Shown in pieces: positions 8,057 through 17,462 of a stretch of 35,929 bases of DNA. Positions within the stretch are counted from its first letter, which is position 1. Every line of letters starts with the position of its first letter. The stretch comes from a bacterium (lineage in GTDB: Bacteria; Sysuimicrobiota; Sysuimicrobiia; Sysuimicrobiales; Thermofontiviventaceae). The notes under the pieces were generated by a model. That model had not been told where the DNA came from. It ran no database searches and saw only the letters and a list, made by a program, of their open reading frames with translations. The stretch is from assembly GCA_030550015.1 (NCBI GenBank), contig JAUQQG010000038.1:1-35929 (forward strand), read 5' to 3'. Made by a program: the position numbers and the translations under genes.

Positions 8057-8812
8057 TTACTTCAGAACCCTCTCCCTCTGACGCACCACCTCATAGATGA
8101 GGATCCCCGCAGCCACTGCGGCGTTCAGCGACCCAACGTGCCCGAACATGGGGATCTTCACCAGAATGTCACAGTGCTCCCGGACAAGACGGCTGAGCCC
8201 CTTCCCCTCCCCTCCAATCACGAGGACAATGGGCGGGGTCATCATCGCATCGGTGTAATTGGTGGTCGCTTCCGGATCGGCCCCGACAATCCAGAACCCT
8301 TGGGCTTTCAGCTCTTCCAGGGTCCTCGCGAGGTTCGTCACAACCGCTACGGGGATGTACTCCACGGCACCGCTAGAGGCCTTGGCCACAGCGGGGGTCA
8401 GTCCCGCTGCACGGCGCTTGGGGATGATGACGCCATGAGCGCCCGCCACCTCGGCGGTGCGGATGATCGAACCCAGGTTGTGGGGATCCTGGATCCCGTC
8501 GAGGGCTACGAGGAAGGGAGGGCGGTCTCCGACGGAACGGAGGATCTCCTCGAGGGGAACAGTGGGGCGAGGCGCCGCCAGGGCGATGATACTCTGGTGC
8601 GCACCTGTGCGGGAGATCTGGTCGAGCCTGCGGCGATCCACAAACTGGACAACAATGCCCCGGCGCTTCGCCTCCTCCAGGATCTCCTGGAGGAGCCCGT
8701 GGACGTGTACGCCCTTCCCCACCAGGATCCGGCGGAGCGGGCGGCCTGCCCGAAGGGCCTCACGCACCGGGTGCCGTCCCTCGATGAGCTGCTCCTGGAG
8801 TTTCTCCTCCAT
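8057..8812 (-). CDS. rlmB: 23S rRNA 2'-O-methyltransferase, SpoU/TrmH family
   Basis: The 251-residue protein has an N-terminal SpoU substrate-binding domain (LIEGRHPVREALRAG) and a C-terminal SPOUT knot. Its three motifs are present: DPHNLGSIIRTAE, VIGGEGKGL and IPMFGHVGSLNAAVAAGI. These define RlmB-like enzymes that methylate a guanosine 2'-OH in 23S rRNA. The start at ATG 8812 is one base after the cysS stop, so the two genes are translationally coupled. The longer frame into cysS is not used. In Firmicutes mrnC usually separates cysS and rlmB; here it is absent. Confidence 0.95.
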   Translation of the reverse strand: MEEKLQEQLIEGRHPVREALRAGRPLRRILVGKGVHVHGLLQEILEEAKRRGIVVQFVDRRRLDQISRTGAHQSIIALAAPRPTVPLEEILRSVGDRPPFLVALDGIQDPHNLGSIIRTAEVAGAHGVIIPKRRAAGLTPAVAKASSGAVEYIPVAVVTNLARTLEELKAQGFWIVGADPEATTNYTDAMMTPPIVLVIGGEGKGLSRLVREHCDILVKIPMFGHVGSLNAAVAAGILIYEVVRQRERVLK

Positions 8813-8813
8813 T

Positions 8814-10400
8814 TCAACTTCGCCCGCGGCCCCGGATTCTCCAGCGCGTCCCCGTAGGGAGGTCCTCGATGACGATGCCCAGCTCTTGGAGCCGCGCGCG
8901 GATTCCATCGGCGGTTGACCAATCCCTCGCCTCCCGCGCTCGCTGCCGGGCGTGGAGAATGGCCTCAAGGATCCCATCGAGGCGCGCGAGATCCCCTTCC
9001 TCTTCCATTCCCTTAGCTGGCCCGGTGCCGGAGAAAAGCTCCGGGTGCTTCCCCTCAAGTTCCTTCCAGAGCTCCCATAGCTGGCTCAAGAGCTCTTCCA
9101 TTTCCACGGGCCGCTCGAGGCGGAACCCAAGTACTTCGAGGAATTCCTTGAGTGTCTCCTTGGCCTTCACCAGCACCGCCATGGCCCCTCCTGGGTTGCG
9201 GACCTGGGGTGATCCCTTGACCAGGGCATCGGAGACGCGGTTCATCTCGGTGGCCAAGTCAAAGAGCGCGGCGATGGCTAAGGGCGTGTTCAGGTCATCA
9301 TCCATGGCCTCGAGGAAACGCTCGCGCACCTGCCCGATCTGCGCTTCCAGCTCCTGCACAGGCTCGTCCATAGGTGCGGAGGGATCGGGCACGAAGCGGC
9401 GCTGGAGGATCTCCACATTCTCCACCGCTCCCAGGAGGCGTTCGAACCCGCGCTCACTGGCCCAGACCCCTTCCTCACTCCATGTCAGCGGGCTGCGGTA
9501 GTGAGAGGAGAGGAAGAACAGCCGCAATGCATTGGGAGAGAAGCGCTCCAAGGCTTGCTCAATGGTGACGATGTTGCCAAGGTGACGCGTCATCTTTTCC
9601 TGGTCCTCCCTGGGCTTGAGCAGGCCATTGTGGACCCAGAAGCGGGCAAAGGGAGCCTTACCTGTGAAGCTTTCAGATTGGGCGATCTCGTTCTCGTGGT
9701 GGGGAAAGATCACATCCTGGCCGCCCCCGTGGATATCGAGTTGCTCCCCGAGGAACTGGATGGACATCGCCGAGCACTCAATGTGCCAACCTGGCCGGCC
9801 TGGACCCCAGGGGCTTTCCCAGCTCGGTTCCCCTGGTTTGGCCGACTTCCACAGGGCGAAGTCCATGGGATGCTCCTTGCGCGGATCGATCTCGATACGA
9901 GTCCCTGCCTGCATCTCCTCAAGAGAACGGCCGGAAAGCTTCCCATAGGAGCGGAAGGAGGTCACGCGGAAGTACACGTCTCCATTCACCACGTAGGCAT
10001 GCCCTTTCTCGATAAGGCCAGAGATCAGCTCGATCATCTTGGGAATGGCCTCGGTGGCGCGGGGGTAATGGTGCGCGCGCTTGACGTTGAGGGCGTCCAT
10101 CTCCCGGAAGAACCGCTCGATATAGCGCTTGGCGAGTTCCTGGATCGTCGTGTTCTCCGCATTGGCCACCTCGATGATCCGGTCCTCTACGTCGGTGAAG
10201 TTCTGCACATGGATGACCTCGTATCCCCGGTACTCCAGGTACCGCCGGAGGACGTCAAAGACGACGTAGGAGAGCGCATGCCCCACGTGGCAGGGACCAT
10301 AGAGGTTTGGCCCGCACACGTACATGCGAACCCGTCCGGGTTCCAGCGTCACAAATGGTTCCTTCCGCTTGGTCAGCGTATTATAGAGCACAAGACCCAT
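8814..10400 (-). CDS. cysS: Cysteinyl-tRNA synthetase
   Basis: The 528-residue class I synthetase charges tRNA-Cys. The N-terminal signature is YVCGPNLYGPCHVGHA with zinc ligand Cys29 and the HIGH box as HVGH (38-41). The remaining zinc site is in GWHIECSAMS and the PHHENEIAQSE block. The second ATP motif, normally KMSKSLGN, reads KMTRHLGN, so the KMSKS box is altered at three of its five positions, although its first lysine is kept. The DALR anticodon-binding region follows. ATG 10400 is chosen for the strong AGGAGGG just before it; the 22-codon upstream extension has no homology. It is part of the radA-rlmB gene string. Confidence 0.95.
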   Translation of the reverse strand: MGLVLYNTLTKRKEPFVTLEPGRVRMYVCGPNLYGPCHVGHALSYVVFDVLRRYLEYRGYEVIHVQNFTDVEDRIIEVANAENTTIQELAKRYIERFFREMDALNVKRAHHYPRATEAIPKMIELISGLIEKGHAYVVNGDVYFRVTSFRSYGKLSGRSLEEMQAGTRIEIDPRKEHPMDFALWKSAKPGEPSWESPWGPGRPGWHIECSAMSIQFLGEQLDIHGGGQDVIFPHHENEIAQSESFTGKAPFARFWVHNGLLKPREDQEKMTRHLGNIVTIEQALERFSPNALRLFFLSSHYRSPLTWSEEGVWASERGFERLLGAVENVEILQRRFVPDPSAPMDEPVQELEAQIGQVRERFLEAMDDDLNTPLAIAALFDLATEMNRVSDALVKGSPQVRNPGGAMAVLVKAKETLKEFLEVLGFRLERPVEMEELLSQLWELWKELEGKHPELFSGTGPAKGMEEEGDLARLDGILEAILHARQRAREARDWSTADGIRARLQELGIVIEDLPTGTRWRIRGRGRS

Positions 10401-10495
10401 TCTTCCCTCCTGTTGAGCATTCGACACATGGATACCCCTCATGCCGTATGACCAGATCCCCACCAAGATCTGTCGCAGGATTTTGGTGTGTTGAC

Positions 10496-10876
10496 TTAGA
10501 CGCGCTTAGGCACACGTCGAACCGGGATGGCATCGAGAGCGGCGTGGACCTCCCAGCGGGGCATAAGACGCAACGTCCACGGGTCCATCTGCCACCTCCG
10601 CCGGAGGTCGAAAGCGCCGCGGTCGGTGATGACCCGCAGGTAGTACTCCCCATGCTCCCTTCGAGACTCCACCACCTTCTGGATAGCGTAATACTTCCGG
10701 TCCATCCAGAAGCCCAAAACCTTGGAGTGAGGAACTCCAGGGCGTTCCAGCTCGATCGCAATAGGCTGGTCCAAGAAGGTTCTCTCCACCAGGACGAACT
10801 CCCTGTGCTGCTTCACCTGCCGCAGCAAGCGCTCGTTGATTTTCTCCTTCCTGGCCCTGACCTCTTTCCGCCGCAT
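10496..10876 (-). CDS. Conserved small basic protein of unknown function (DUF6504-like pattern)
   Basis: The 126-residue protein has a charged N-terminal helix (RRKEVRARKEKINERLLRQ) and a middle beta-rich part. That part contains GFWMDRKYYAIQKVVESRRE, then GEYYLRVITDRGAFDLRRR, and then WTLRLMPR. The alternation of short hydrophobic strands with a W-R-L ending resembles small SH3-like DUF6504 proteins, a weak impression only. It lies between ispDF (36-bp gap, GAGG ribosome site) and cysS in the same direction, so it is probably co-expressed with them. In Firmicutes gltX and cysE occupy this spot. No catalytic motif is recognisable. Confidence 0.8.
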   Translation of the reverse strand: MRRKEVRARKEKINERLLRQVKQHREFVLVERTFLDQPIAIELERPGVPHSKVLGFWMDRKYYAIQKVVESRREHGEYYLRVITDRGAFDLRRRWQMDPWTLRLMPRWEVHAALDAIPVRRVPKRV

Positions 10877-10912
10877 CGCGTTCCTCGTAGCCTCAGTGCG
10901 CGAGCAAAACCC

Positions 10913-12118
10913 TCAAGCCGATCCCTTCGATTCGATGAGCGTGCACACGGCGTATGCCGCAATCCCCTCTTCTCTCCCCAGCGCCCCTAGCCCTTCTGGG
11001 GTTGTCGCCTTGATGTTGACTCGCCAAGGCGGGATCCTGAGCGTCCCCGCAACCGCCTCCTGCATCTCCTTCACGTAGGGACCGATGCGGGGTGCTTCCA
11101 GGATGGCGACAGCATCGATGTGTCCCACGCGGAGCCCCTTGTTGGCAAGGAGTTCCGCCACCCTGGCCAGGAGGGAGAGGCTAGGGGCATCTCGGGAAGC
11201 GGGATCCCCAGGCGGGAAGTGTCGACCGATGTCTCCTTCCCCAGCCGCGCCGAGGAGGGCATCCATGATCGCGTGCAGGAGGACGTCGGCATCTGAGACT
11301 CCCTCCAGCCCCCGCGAGGAGGGGATCTCCACCCCTCCGAGAACGAGGCGGCGTCCCGGCACGAGGCGGTGGATGTCAAACCCGATCCCTACGCGCATCC
11401 CCCAAGCCTCCGACCTGAACAACTGCTCAAGGAAGGGGAGGTCCTCGGGCGCTGTCACTTTGATGTTCTGCCGCTCCCCCAAAACCACCTCGACGGGATG
11501 GCCAAGGCGCTCCACAAGGGCAGCGTCGTCTGTCGCCTCGATCCCTTCCTCTTGCGCCCTACGGTGAGCCTCACGGAGCAATGGAACCTGGAAGGCCTGG
11601 GGGGTCTGGGCAAGCCACAACCGCTCCCGGTCCAGAGTCCTCTCCACGACCCCGCTGGGATGTACCTGCTTCACTGTCTCATACACGGGGATTGCGGCCG
11701 TCGCTGCTCCAGTACGCCGCGCGGCTTCAATCACACGCGTGACAAGCCCAGTCGAGAGGAGTGGCCGGGCGGCGTCGTGGACGACGACAATCTCCTCTGC
11801 CGTAAGCGCCTCCAGGCCGTACCGAACAGAATCCTGGCGCCGCGGCCCCCCTGTCACCACCGCCTTGACCTTGTCGAGGCGGAAGCGCCGGCAGAGCTCT
11901 TCCGCTTCTTCCCGGTGGCCCGAGGCTACTACGACGACAATCTCCTCCACTTCCGGGTTCTCCTGGAATGGCCGAACTGCGTGGATCAAGAGGGGGACCC
12001 CACCGAGAGGAAGGAAGGCCTTTGGGGTAAGCGACCCGAGGCGTTCCCCATGCCCTGCACCTGGGATCACCACGCCAACACGGGCTTGCCGTGCTTCTTC
12101 CTTCCCCTGGCTCGCCAT
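10913..12118 (-). CDS. ispDF: Bifunctional IspD/IspF, non-mevalonate isoprenoid synthesis
   Basis: The 401-residue fusion carries out two MEP-pathway steps. Residues 1-235 are the 4-diphosphocytidyl-methylerythritol synthase (IspD) with the nucleotide loop VVIPGAGHGERLG, a slightly unusual P-G-A form of the usual PAAG, plus GGPRRQDSVRYGL and VVHDAARPL. Residues 241-401 are the 2C-methyl-erythritol-2,4-cyclodiphosphate synthase (IspF) with metal ligands Asp248, His250 and His282, plus SDADVLLHAIMDALLGAAGEGDIG. The IspF half begins with its own Met241 (GMRVGIGFDIH), as if two genes had merged. Such fusions are known from Campylobacter and alphaproteobacteria, where ispE acts between the two steps. 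The start overlaps the PIN/TRAM stop (TAATG). Confidence 0.96.
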   Translation of the reverse strand: MASQGKEEARQARVGVVIPGAGHGERLGSLTPKAFLPLGGVPLLIHAVRPFQENPEVEEIVVVVASGHREEAEELCRRFRLDKVKAVVTGGPRRQDSVRYGLEALTAEEIVVVHDAARPLLSTGLVTRVIEAARRTGAATAAIPVYETVKQVHPSGVVERTLDRERLWLAQTPQAFQVPLLREAHRRAQEEGIEATDDAALVERLGHPVEVVLGERQNIKVTAPEDLPFLEQLFRSEAWGMRVGIGFDIHRLVPGRRLVLGGVEIPSSRGLEGVSDADVLLHAIMDALLGAAGEGDIGRHFPPGDPASRDAPSLSLLARVAELLANKGLRVGHIDAVAILEAPRIGPYVKEMQEAVAGTLRIPPWRVNIKATTPEGLGALGREEGIAAYAVCTLIESKGSA

Positions 12119-13191
12119 TACTTCGAAACGCTCTCCCGGTCCTGAACTTTGGGACGGGTGAAGATCATACGCCCGGCCGCTGTCTGGAGGATGCTTGTCA
12201 CCACCACTTCAGGAGTCTCGCCGATGAACTTCTTACCGCCTTCCACCACGATCATCGTCCCATCGTCTAGATAGCCCACACCCTGGCCGGCCTCCTTCCC
12301 TTCCCGGATGACGTGGACCGAGATCTCCTCCCCAGGAAGGAGGATTGGCTTGAGGGCATTAGCAAGCTCGTTGATGTTCAGGACCCGGACCCCCTCGATC
12401 TCTGCGACTTTGTGAAGGTTGAAGTCGCTGGTGATGATTGCACCCTTGAGCCGCTTGGCCAGTTTGACCAGAAGGGCATCGGTATCCCCGGAGCCCTGTT
12501 CCTCCCCCTCATAGATCTGCACCGCCTGGAGTTCCTTCTGGAGGCTGTTCAGGATCTCCAACCCCCGGCGCCCACGGTTGCGGCGGAGAGGATCCGAGGA
12601 GTCGGCGATGCGCTGGAGCTCTACAAGGACGAACCGTGGGACGAGCAACGGTCCCTCAAGGAACCCCGTTTTGTAGACATCGGCGATGCGTCCATCGATG
12701 ATGGCGCTGGTGTCGAGGATCTTCGGGGAGTTCCTCCACCGCGCCAGCCGGTCTTTGGAAGGTCGCTCTCCCCGGAAGAGGAGGTGGAGGAGATCCTCCC
12801 TATGGTGGATTGCCAGATTCACCCCAAGGTACCCAAATACGAGGATGGCGAGGATCTGGAGGTAGGTCCCCACGAGCGGGATCCGAGAGAGGGGATAGCT
12901 CACGAGGAAGGAAACCAGCAACCCGACAATGAGCCCGAGGACTCCAGCGGTGAGGTCCCGCAGGGAGACGCCGCTGAGGAGGTGCAGCACCCGCGCCATG
13001 AACCCCGTGAATCGCCGCCAGAGACTCGGGGCGCCCAGGAACCCGGCGATTCCACCTACGAGAGTTGCTGCGAGCACCGAACCGATCTGGAGGAGAGGCA
13101 CCTCCGGGAGGAACGGTTGGATTGCTTCTGCCAGCTGGAAGAGAATCACCCCACCGAGGATCGCACCCAACAAACGGACGACCCTGGTCAT
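12118..13191 (-). CDS. Membrane-anchored PIN/TRAM domain protein (YacL-like)
   Basis: The 357-residue protein has four hydrophobic segments in the first 130 residues (about 5-25, 35-55, 80-100, 108-128). A cytoplasmic PIN domain follows, with acidic residues in KILDTSAIIDGRIADV, SGDTDALLVKLA and AIITSDFNLHKVAE. A TRAM beta-barrel lies near residues 295-350 (LLPGEEISVHVIREGKEAGQGVGYLDDGTM in overall layout). This is the architecture of Bacillus YacL, encoded at the same place between radA/disA and ispD. A nuclease role on RNA is probable but unproven in the family. A purine-rich site precedes ATG 13191. The end overlaps ispDF by one base. Confidence 0.92.
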   Translation of the reverse strand: MTRVVRLLGAILGGVILFQLAEAIQPFLPEVPLLQIGSVLAATLVGGIAGFLGAPSLWRRFTGFMARVLHLLSGVSLRDLTAGVLGLIVGLLVSFLVSYPLSRIPLVGTYLQILAILVFGYLGVNLAIHHREDLLHLLFRGERPSKDRLARWRNSPKILDTSAIIDGRIADVYKTGFLEGPLLVPRFVLVELQRIADSSDPLRRNRGRRGLEILNSLQKELQAVQIYEGEEQGSGDTDALLVKLAKRLKGAIITSDFNLHKVAEIEGVRVLNINELANALKPILLPGEEISVHVIREGKEAGQGVGYLDDGTMIVVEGGKKFIGETPEVVVTSILQTAAGRMIFTRPKVQDRESVSK

Positions 13192-13281
13192 CCCTCTCCA
13201 CCTACCTCAGAACAGACCTTGCGGCCAGGAATATAATAGGACAGGATGAGCTTCCTCTCTGCCTTGGTATGGCTTGGTTTC

Positions 13282-13287
13282 ATTATA
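13282..13287 (-). promoter_or_regulatory. Extended -10 promoter for the PIN/TRAM-ispDF-cysS-rlmB string
   Basis: Minus-strand TATAAT preceded by TGT (extended -10), in the 124-bp gap between radA and the PIN/TRAM gene. No clear -35 is present. It would let the downstream genes be expressed independently of clpC/radA. Confidence 0.55.
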
Positions 13288-13315
13288 ACACAGGAGTGGG
13301 ACCGGAGGCGCATCC

Positions 13316-14656
13316 TTACTGGAGGACCAGGTTGAGGGCCTCAAGGACGCTGGCCACGGGGATGACCTCAAGACCCGCCACGGGTTCATAAGGGTTTCCC
13401 CTGGGAATCAGGCAACGTTGGAATCCCAGCTTTACCACCTCGGTGAGCCTACGCTGGATCTGGGGGACCGCGCGAACTTCTCCTCCCAGCCCTACTTCCC
13501 CGATCACCACAGCCCTCGCGTCCACTGGACGATCTCTCAGGCTGCTCGCGACCGCCACAGCAACCCCAAGGTCTGCAGCTGGCTCGCTCACCCGGACGCC
13601 CCCGGCAACGTTCACGTACACGTCGTGCGTGGCCAGCTGGAGTCCTGCTCGCTTCTCCAGCACCGCCAGGAGGAGGATGACACGGTTGTAGTCCACCCCA
13701 GAGGCTGTCCGCCTGGGCATCCCAAAGGGCGTGGAAATGGCCAGCGCCTGTACCTCCACCAGCAGGGGGCGCGTCCCCTCCAGGGCGCAGATCACAGCCG
13801 ATCCTGGCACCTCTGTGGGCCTCTCAGAGAGAAAGGCCGCAGAGGGGTTCTGGACCTCGCGCAGACCTTCCGTGCTCATCTCGAAGACTCCGATCTCGTT
13901 GGTGGAACCGAAGCGGTTCTTCGTCGTCCGCAGGATTCGATAGGTCTGGTGGCGGTCTCCCTCGAAATAGAGGACGGTGTCCACGATGTGTTCGAGGACT
14001 CTAGGACCTGCGATCTGGCCCTCCTTGGTCACGTGCCCGACGAGGGCAATGGCGATCCCCTTTGCCTTGGCCAGGTGAAGGAAGGAGGCCGCGCACTCGC
14101 GAACCTGTCCCACGCTCCCAGGTGCCGAGGGGAGGGCAGGATCGTAGACGGTTTGGATGGAGTCCACGACGACCAGGGAAGGTGAAAGGCCCTCGATATG
14201 GCGCCGGATCTCGTCAAGGTTCGTCTCCGAGAGGAGGAAAAGGTTCTGCACCTTGATCCCCAGGCGGTCGGCGCGGATCTTCGTCTGGCGCACCGACTCT
14301 TCCCCGGAGACGTACAGGACGGTGTGTCCCATCCCTGCCACCTTGCTGGCTACCTGCAAAAGGAGCGTAGATTTCCCGATCCCAGGGTCTCCACCGAGGA
14401 GGATGAGGGAAGCTGGCACGATCCCCCCACCGAGGACTCGGTCGAACTCCCCGATCCCTGTAGAGACCCTGGCCTCAGGGAGGAGGGAGACGGAATTAAT
14501 GGGCACAGGAGCGGAGGATAAACCGGTAGGGAGCTTCCTCCGTGGCTCCACGGGTTCCTCTACGAACGTATTCCAACCTCCGCACCCAGGGCAGCGCCCG
14601 AGCCACTTGGGCGCCTCGTACCCGCACTCTTGGCAGACGTACTTGACCTTCTCCAA
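13316..14656 (-). CDS. radA: DNA repair/recombination ATPase RadA (Sms)
   Basis: The 446-residue protein has an N-terminal four-Cys zinc finger (Cys8, Cys11, Cys22, Cys25). The RecA-like core has Walker A GGDPGIGKS (88-96), the RadA-specific motif KNRFGSTNEIG, and a C-terminal Lon-like domain from about residue 270. RadA is a branch-migration helicase acting with RecA on recombination intermediates. The start codon is TTG at 14656, supported by AGGAGGGG about nine bases upstream and by the zinc finger starting at residue 8. A terminator separates it from clpC, so it is not simply part of the clpC transcript. Confidence 0.96.
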   Translation of the reverse strand: MEKVKYVCQECGYEAPKWLGRCPGCGGWNTFVEEPVEPRRKLPTGLSSAPVPINSVSLLPEARVSTGIGEFDRVLGGGIVPASLILLGGDPGIGKSTLLLQVASKVAGMGHTVLYVSGEESVRQTKIRADRLGIKVQNLFLLSETNLDEIRRHIEGLSPSLVVVDSIQTVYDPALPSAPGSVGQVRECAASFLHLAKAKGIAIALVGHVTKEGQIAGPRVLEHIVDTVLYFEGDRHQTYRILRTTKNRFGSTNEIGVFEMSTEGLREVQNPSAAFLSERPTEVPGSAVICALEGTRPLLVEVQALAISTPFGMPRRTASGVDYNRVILLLAVLEKRAGLQLATHDVYVNVAGGVRVSEPAADLGVAVAVASSLRDRPVDARAVVIGEVGLGGEVRAVPQIQRRLTEVVKLGFQRCLIPRGNPYEPVAGLEVIPVASVLEALNLVLQ

Positions 14657-14725
14657 GGAGAAAAACCCCTCCTATCCCTCACCAAATTCCTGAAAGATGC
14701 CATGAGAGACCCGCCGTCGTCAAAC

Positions 14726-14752
14726 AAAAAACCGGGATCTTTTGCGATCCCG
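14726..14752 (-). terminator. Intrinsic terminator downstream of clpC
   Basis: A 7-bp stem (CGGGATC, 14733-14739, with GATCCCG, 14746-14752) and 6-nt loop are followed on the minus strand by six T (14726-14731). A second perfect hairpin (GGGCGATC with GATCGCCC, 14768-14787) lies between it and the clpC stop but has no T-run. Confidence 0.75.
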
Positions 14753-14815
14753 AGGAACACAGCACAAGGGCGATCCATTGATCGCCCCTATGTGAAAACA
14801 GGCAATCCAGTTGGA

Positions 14816-17275
14816 TTACTCCCCTTTGAGGGCAGAGGCAGGCTCCCGTTTCTTCTCGAACACGATCCGCCCTTCGCGGGCATCGATGACCACCACATCC
14901 CCAGACTTGAAGTTCCCGCGCAGGATCTCGTCGGAGAGCTGGTCCTCGACCAGGCGCTGGATCGCCCTCCGCAGGGGCCTCGCCCCGAAGGCCGGATCGA
15001 ATCCCTCTTTCGCCAGCACCTCCTTGGCCGCCTCAGTCAGCTCAACCTCAATCCCCTGGTCCCGCAGCTCCTTGGCGACCCGTTCCATGAGGATACCCAC
15101 GATCTCCTTCACCTGCTGCCGGGTGAGCGCCCTGAACACGATGATCTCATCGATGCGGTTCAAGAACTCTGGTCGGAAGGTACGCCGCAGCTCCTCCATG
15201 ACGTGGGTCTTCATCCGCTTGTAGATGTCCTCGTAGTCCTCCAGCTCATCGCGCATAGCCCGGAAGCCGATACCCACTTCGCGGTCGAGCTGAGGGGCGC
15301 CAACGTTGCTGGTCATGATGATCACAGTGTTGCGGAAGTCCACTGTCCTCCCCTGGGCGTCGGTAAGCCGCCCGTCATCGAGGATCTGGAGAAGGATGTT
15401 GAAGACTTCAGGATGGGCTTTCTCGATCTCATCGAACAGGACCACGGAGTAGGGCCGGCGGCGTACCGCCTCGGTGAGCTGTCCGCCTTCCTCATAGCCC
15501 ACATACCCAGGTGGGGCGCCCACCAAGCGGGAGACGGTGTGCCGCTCGGAGTACTCGGACATGTCGATGCGCACCAAGGCGTCCTCTGAGCCGAAGAGGA
15601 ACTCCGCCAGGGCCCGCGCCAGCTCCGTCTTCCCGACACCTGTGGGGCCAAGGAAGATGAACGAACCAATGGGTCTGCGAGGGTCCTTGAGGCCTGCGCG
15701 GGCGCGGCGGATCGCCCGGCTCACCGCTTGGACTGCCTCGTCCTGCCCGACGATGCGCTTGTGCAAGGCCTCTTCCATGCGCAGGAGCTTCTGGGTCTCC
15801 TCCTCCACAAGGCGCGTCACAGGGATCCCTGTCCAGGCAGAGACCACCTCAGCGATGTCCTCGGCTGTTACCTTGGTGAGGTCCTTACCGCGCTGGGCCT
15901 TCCACGAGGACTCCAGCTCCTCCAGCTTCTGGCGCAGCACACGCTCCTTATCCCGCAGCTGGGCCGCTCGCTCGAAGTCCTGGTTCTTAATAGCCTCTTC
16001 TTTCTCCCGCTTCACGCGCTCCACGCGCTCCATCGCCTGGCGCAGCTCCTGTGGAAGGAAGCTCGCCTGCAGCCGGATCTTGGAGGCAGACTCATCCATG
16101 AGGTCGATGGCCTTGTCCGGAAGGTAGCGATCGCGGATGTACTTGTCGGCGAGGGTCGCTGCGGCCACGATCGCCTCGTCCGTGATCGTCACCCCGTGGT
16201 GTGCCTCATACCGCTCTCGCAGGCCCCGGAGAATCTCGATGGTCTGCTCCACCGTAGGTTCCTTCACCAGGATGGGCTGGAAGCGGCGCTCCAGGGCAGC
16301 GTCGCGCTCTACGTACTTCCGGTACTCGTCCAGGGTGGTGGCACCGATGCACTGCAGCTCGCCCCTGGCAAGGGCTGGTTTGAGGATGTTGCTCGCGTCG
16401 ATGGCACCCTCGGCTGCGCCCGCGCCGACCAGAGTGTGCAGCTCGTCGATGAACAAGATCACCTCGCCTTGGGCCTTGCGGATCTCGTCCATCACTTTCT
16501 TCATGCGCTCCTCGAACTCGCCCCGGTACTTGGTTCCAGCGACGAGGGCAGCGAGGTCGAGCTGGACAACTCGCTTGTGGCGCAGGACTTCGGGGACATC
16601 CCCGCGGACGATACGCTGAGCGAGACCTTCGGTGATTGCCGTCTTCCCGACACCAGGCTCGCCGATGAGGGCAGGGTTGTTCTTGGTGCGGCGGGCGAGG
16701 ACTTGGATCACCCGCTCGATCTCGCGCTCCCGGCCAATCACCGGATCGAGCTTCCCTTCCCTGGCGAGCTTGGTCAGATCGCGGCCGAACTCGTCAAGGG
16801 TGGGCGTCTTGCTGGCCTGGCGGGTGTAGGAGGTCGTCCCCTCCTCGCCCAGGAGATAGACGACCTGCGCCCGGACCCGTTCCAGGTCCGCGCCCATGGC
16901 CTCGAGGATGCGGGCGGCCACGCCTTCGCCTTCCCGGATGAGACCAAGGAGCAGGTGCTCGGTCCCGATATAGTTATGCCCCAGACGCCGTGCCTCGTCC
17001 AGGGCAAGCTCCAGAACCTTCTTGGCTCGTGGGGTAAAAGCAACTTCCTCGTACGGGGTCCGCTCCCCGCGCCCGATGGCGCTCTCGACCTCTGCGCGCA
17101 GGCGGTCAGGATTGATATTCAGGCTTTCCAGGACCTTGCTCGCAACGCCCTCCCCTTCGCGGATGATCCCCAGGAGGATGTGCTCCGTTCCCACTGCGCT
17201 ATGGTTGAGCCGCTTGGCTTCCTCCTGGGCCAGGATGATCACGCGCCGGGCGCGTTCTGTGAAGCGTTCAAACAT
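14816..17275 (-). CDS. clpC: AAA+ protease unfoldase ClpC
   Basis: The 819-residue Hsp100 unfoldase feeds proteins to ClpP. It has two N-terminal Clp repeats ([20 protein letters not shown] and the similar [20 protein letters not shown]). AAA module 1 has Walker [10 protein letters not shown] middle coiled coil with a UVR-like stretch covers about residues 410-460. AAA module 2 has [20 protein letters not shown] and [13 protein letters not shown]. The middle domain identifies ClpC rather than ClpA or ClpB. In Firmicutes ClpC needs the adaptor McsB or MecA and is encoded with ctsR-mcsA-mcsB; none of these is upstream here. Regulation probably works through the two promoters and the inverted repeat at 17431-17448. 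No clpP in the window. Confidence 0.97.
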   Translation of the reverse strand: MFERFTERARRVIILAQEEAKRLNHSAVGTEHILLGIIREGEGVASKVLESLNINPDRLRAEVESAIGRGERTPYEEVAFTPRAKKVLELALDEARRLGHNYIGTEHLLLGLIREGEGVAARILEAMGADLERVRAQVVYLLGEEGTTSYTRQASKTPTLDEFGRDLTKLAREGKLDPVIGREREIERVIQVLARRTKNNPALIGEPGVGKTAITEGLAQRIVRGDVPEVLRHKRVVQLDLAALVAGTKYRGEFEERMKKVMDEIRKAQGEVILFIDELHTLVGAGAAEGAIDASNILKPALARGELQCIGATTLDEYRKYVERDAALERRFQPILVKEPTVEQTIEILRGLRERYEAHHGVTITDEAIVAAATLADKYIRDRYLPDKAIDLMDESASKIRLQASFLPQELRQAMERVERVKREKEEAIKNQDFERAAQLRDKERVLRQKLEELESSWKAQRGKDLTKVTAEDIAEVVSAWTGIPVTRLVEEETQKLLRMEEALHKRIVGQDEAVQAVSRAIRRARAGLKDPRRPIGSFIFLGPTGVGKTELARALAEFLFGSEDALVRIDMSEYSERHTVSRLVGAPPGYVGYEEGGQLTEAVRRRPYSVVLFDEIEKAHPEVFNILLQILDDGRLTDAQGRTVDFRNTVIIMTSNVGAPQLDREVGIGFRAMRDELEDYEDIYKRMKTHVMEELRRTFRPEFLNRIDEIIVFRALTRQQVKEIVGILMERVAKELRDQGIEVELTEAAKEVLAKEGFDPAFGARPLRRAIQRLVEDQLSDEILRGNFKSGDVVVIDAREGRIVFEKKREPASALKGE

Positions 17276-17378
17276 CGTCGTCTAAACCCCTCTCCCCACA
17301 AAGATCCACACCAGTGGCACATCCCCTTCTCTCATGTTCGCTTCCCGCAGGACCAACTCCTGTCCGCCCCCACCTCTC

Positions 17379-17384
17379 ATTATA
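17379..17384 (-). promoter_or_regulatory. Proximal promoter P2 of clpC (-10 only)
   Basis: A minus-strand TATAAT lies about 105 bp before the clpC start. A matching -35 is not convincing. With P1 and the inverted repeat it is the main content of the 383-bp gap between clpC and greA, which has no gene. Confidence 0.5.
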
Positions 17385-17430
17385 GTACGTTCGGTAGGAT
17401 CGAGAAATTCATGAACACGCGTACCCACGA

Positions 17431-17448
17431 AGTGATGGCGTCATCACT
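17431..17448. promoter_or_regulatory. Inverted repeat, candidate operator in the clpC leader
   Basis: A perfect 7-bp inverted repeat with 4-bp spacer (AGTGATG-GCGT-CATCACT) is centred roughly 16 bp downstream of the start predicted from promoter P1. Its position suits a repressor site. It matches neither the CIRCE element (HrcA) nor the direct GGTCAAA repeat bound by CtsR as I remember them. Confidence 0.5.
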
Positions 17449-17462
17449 ATTAGGATGGTTTC

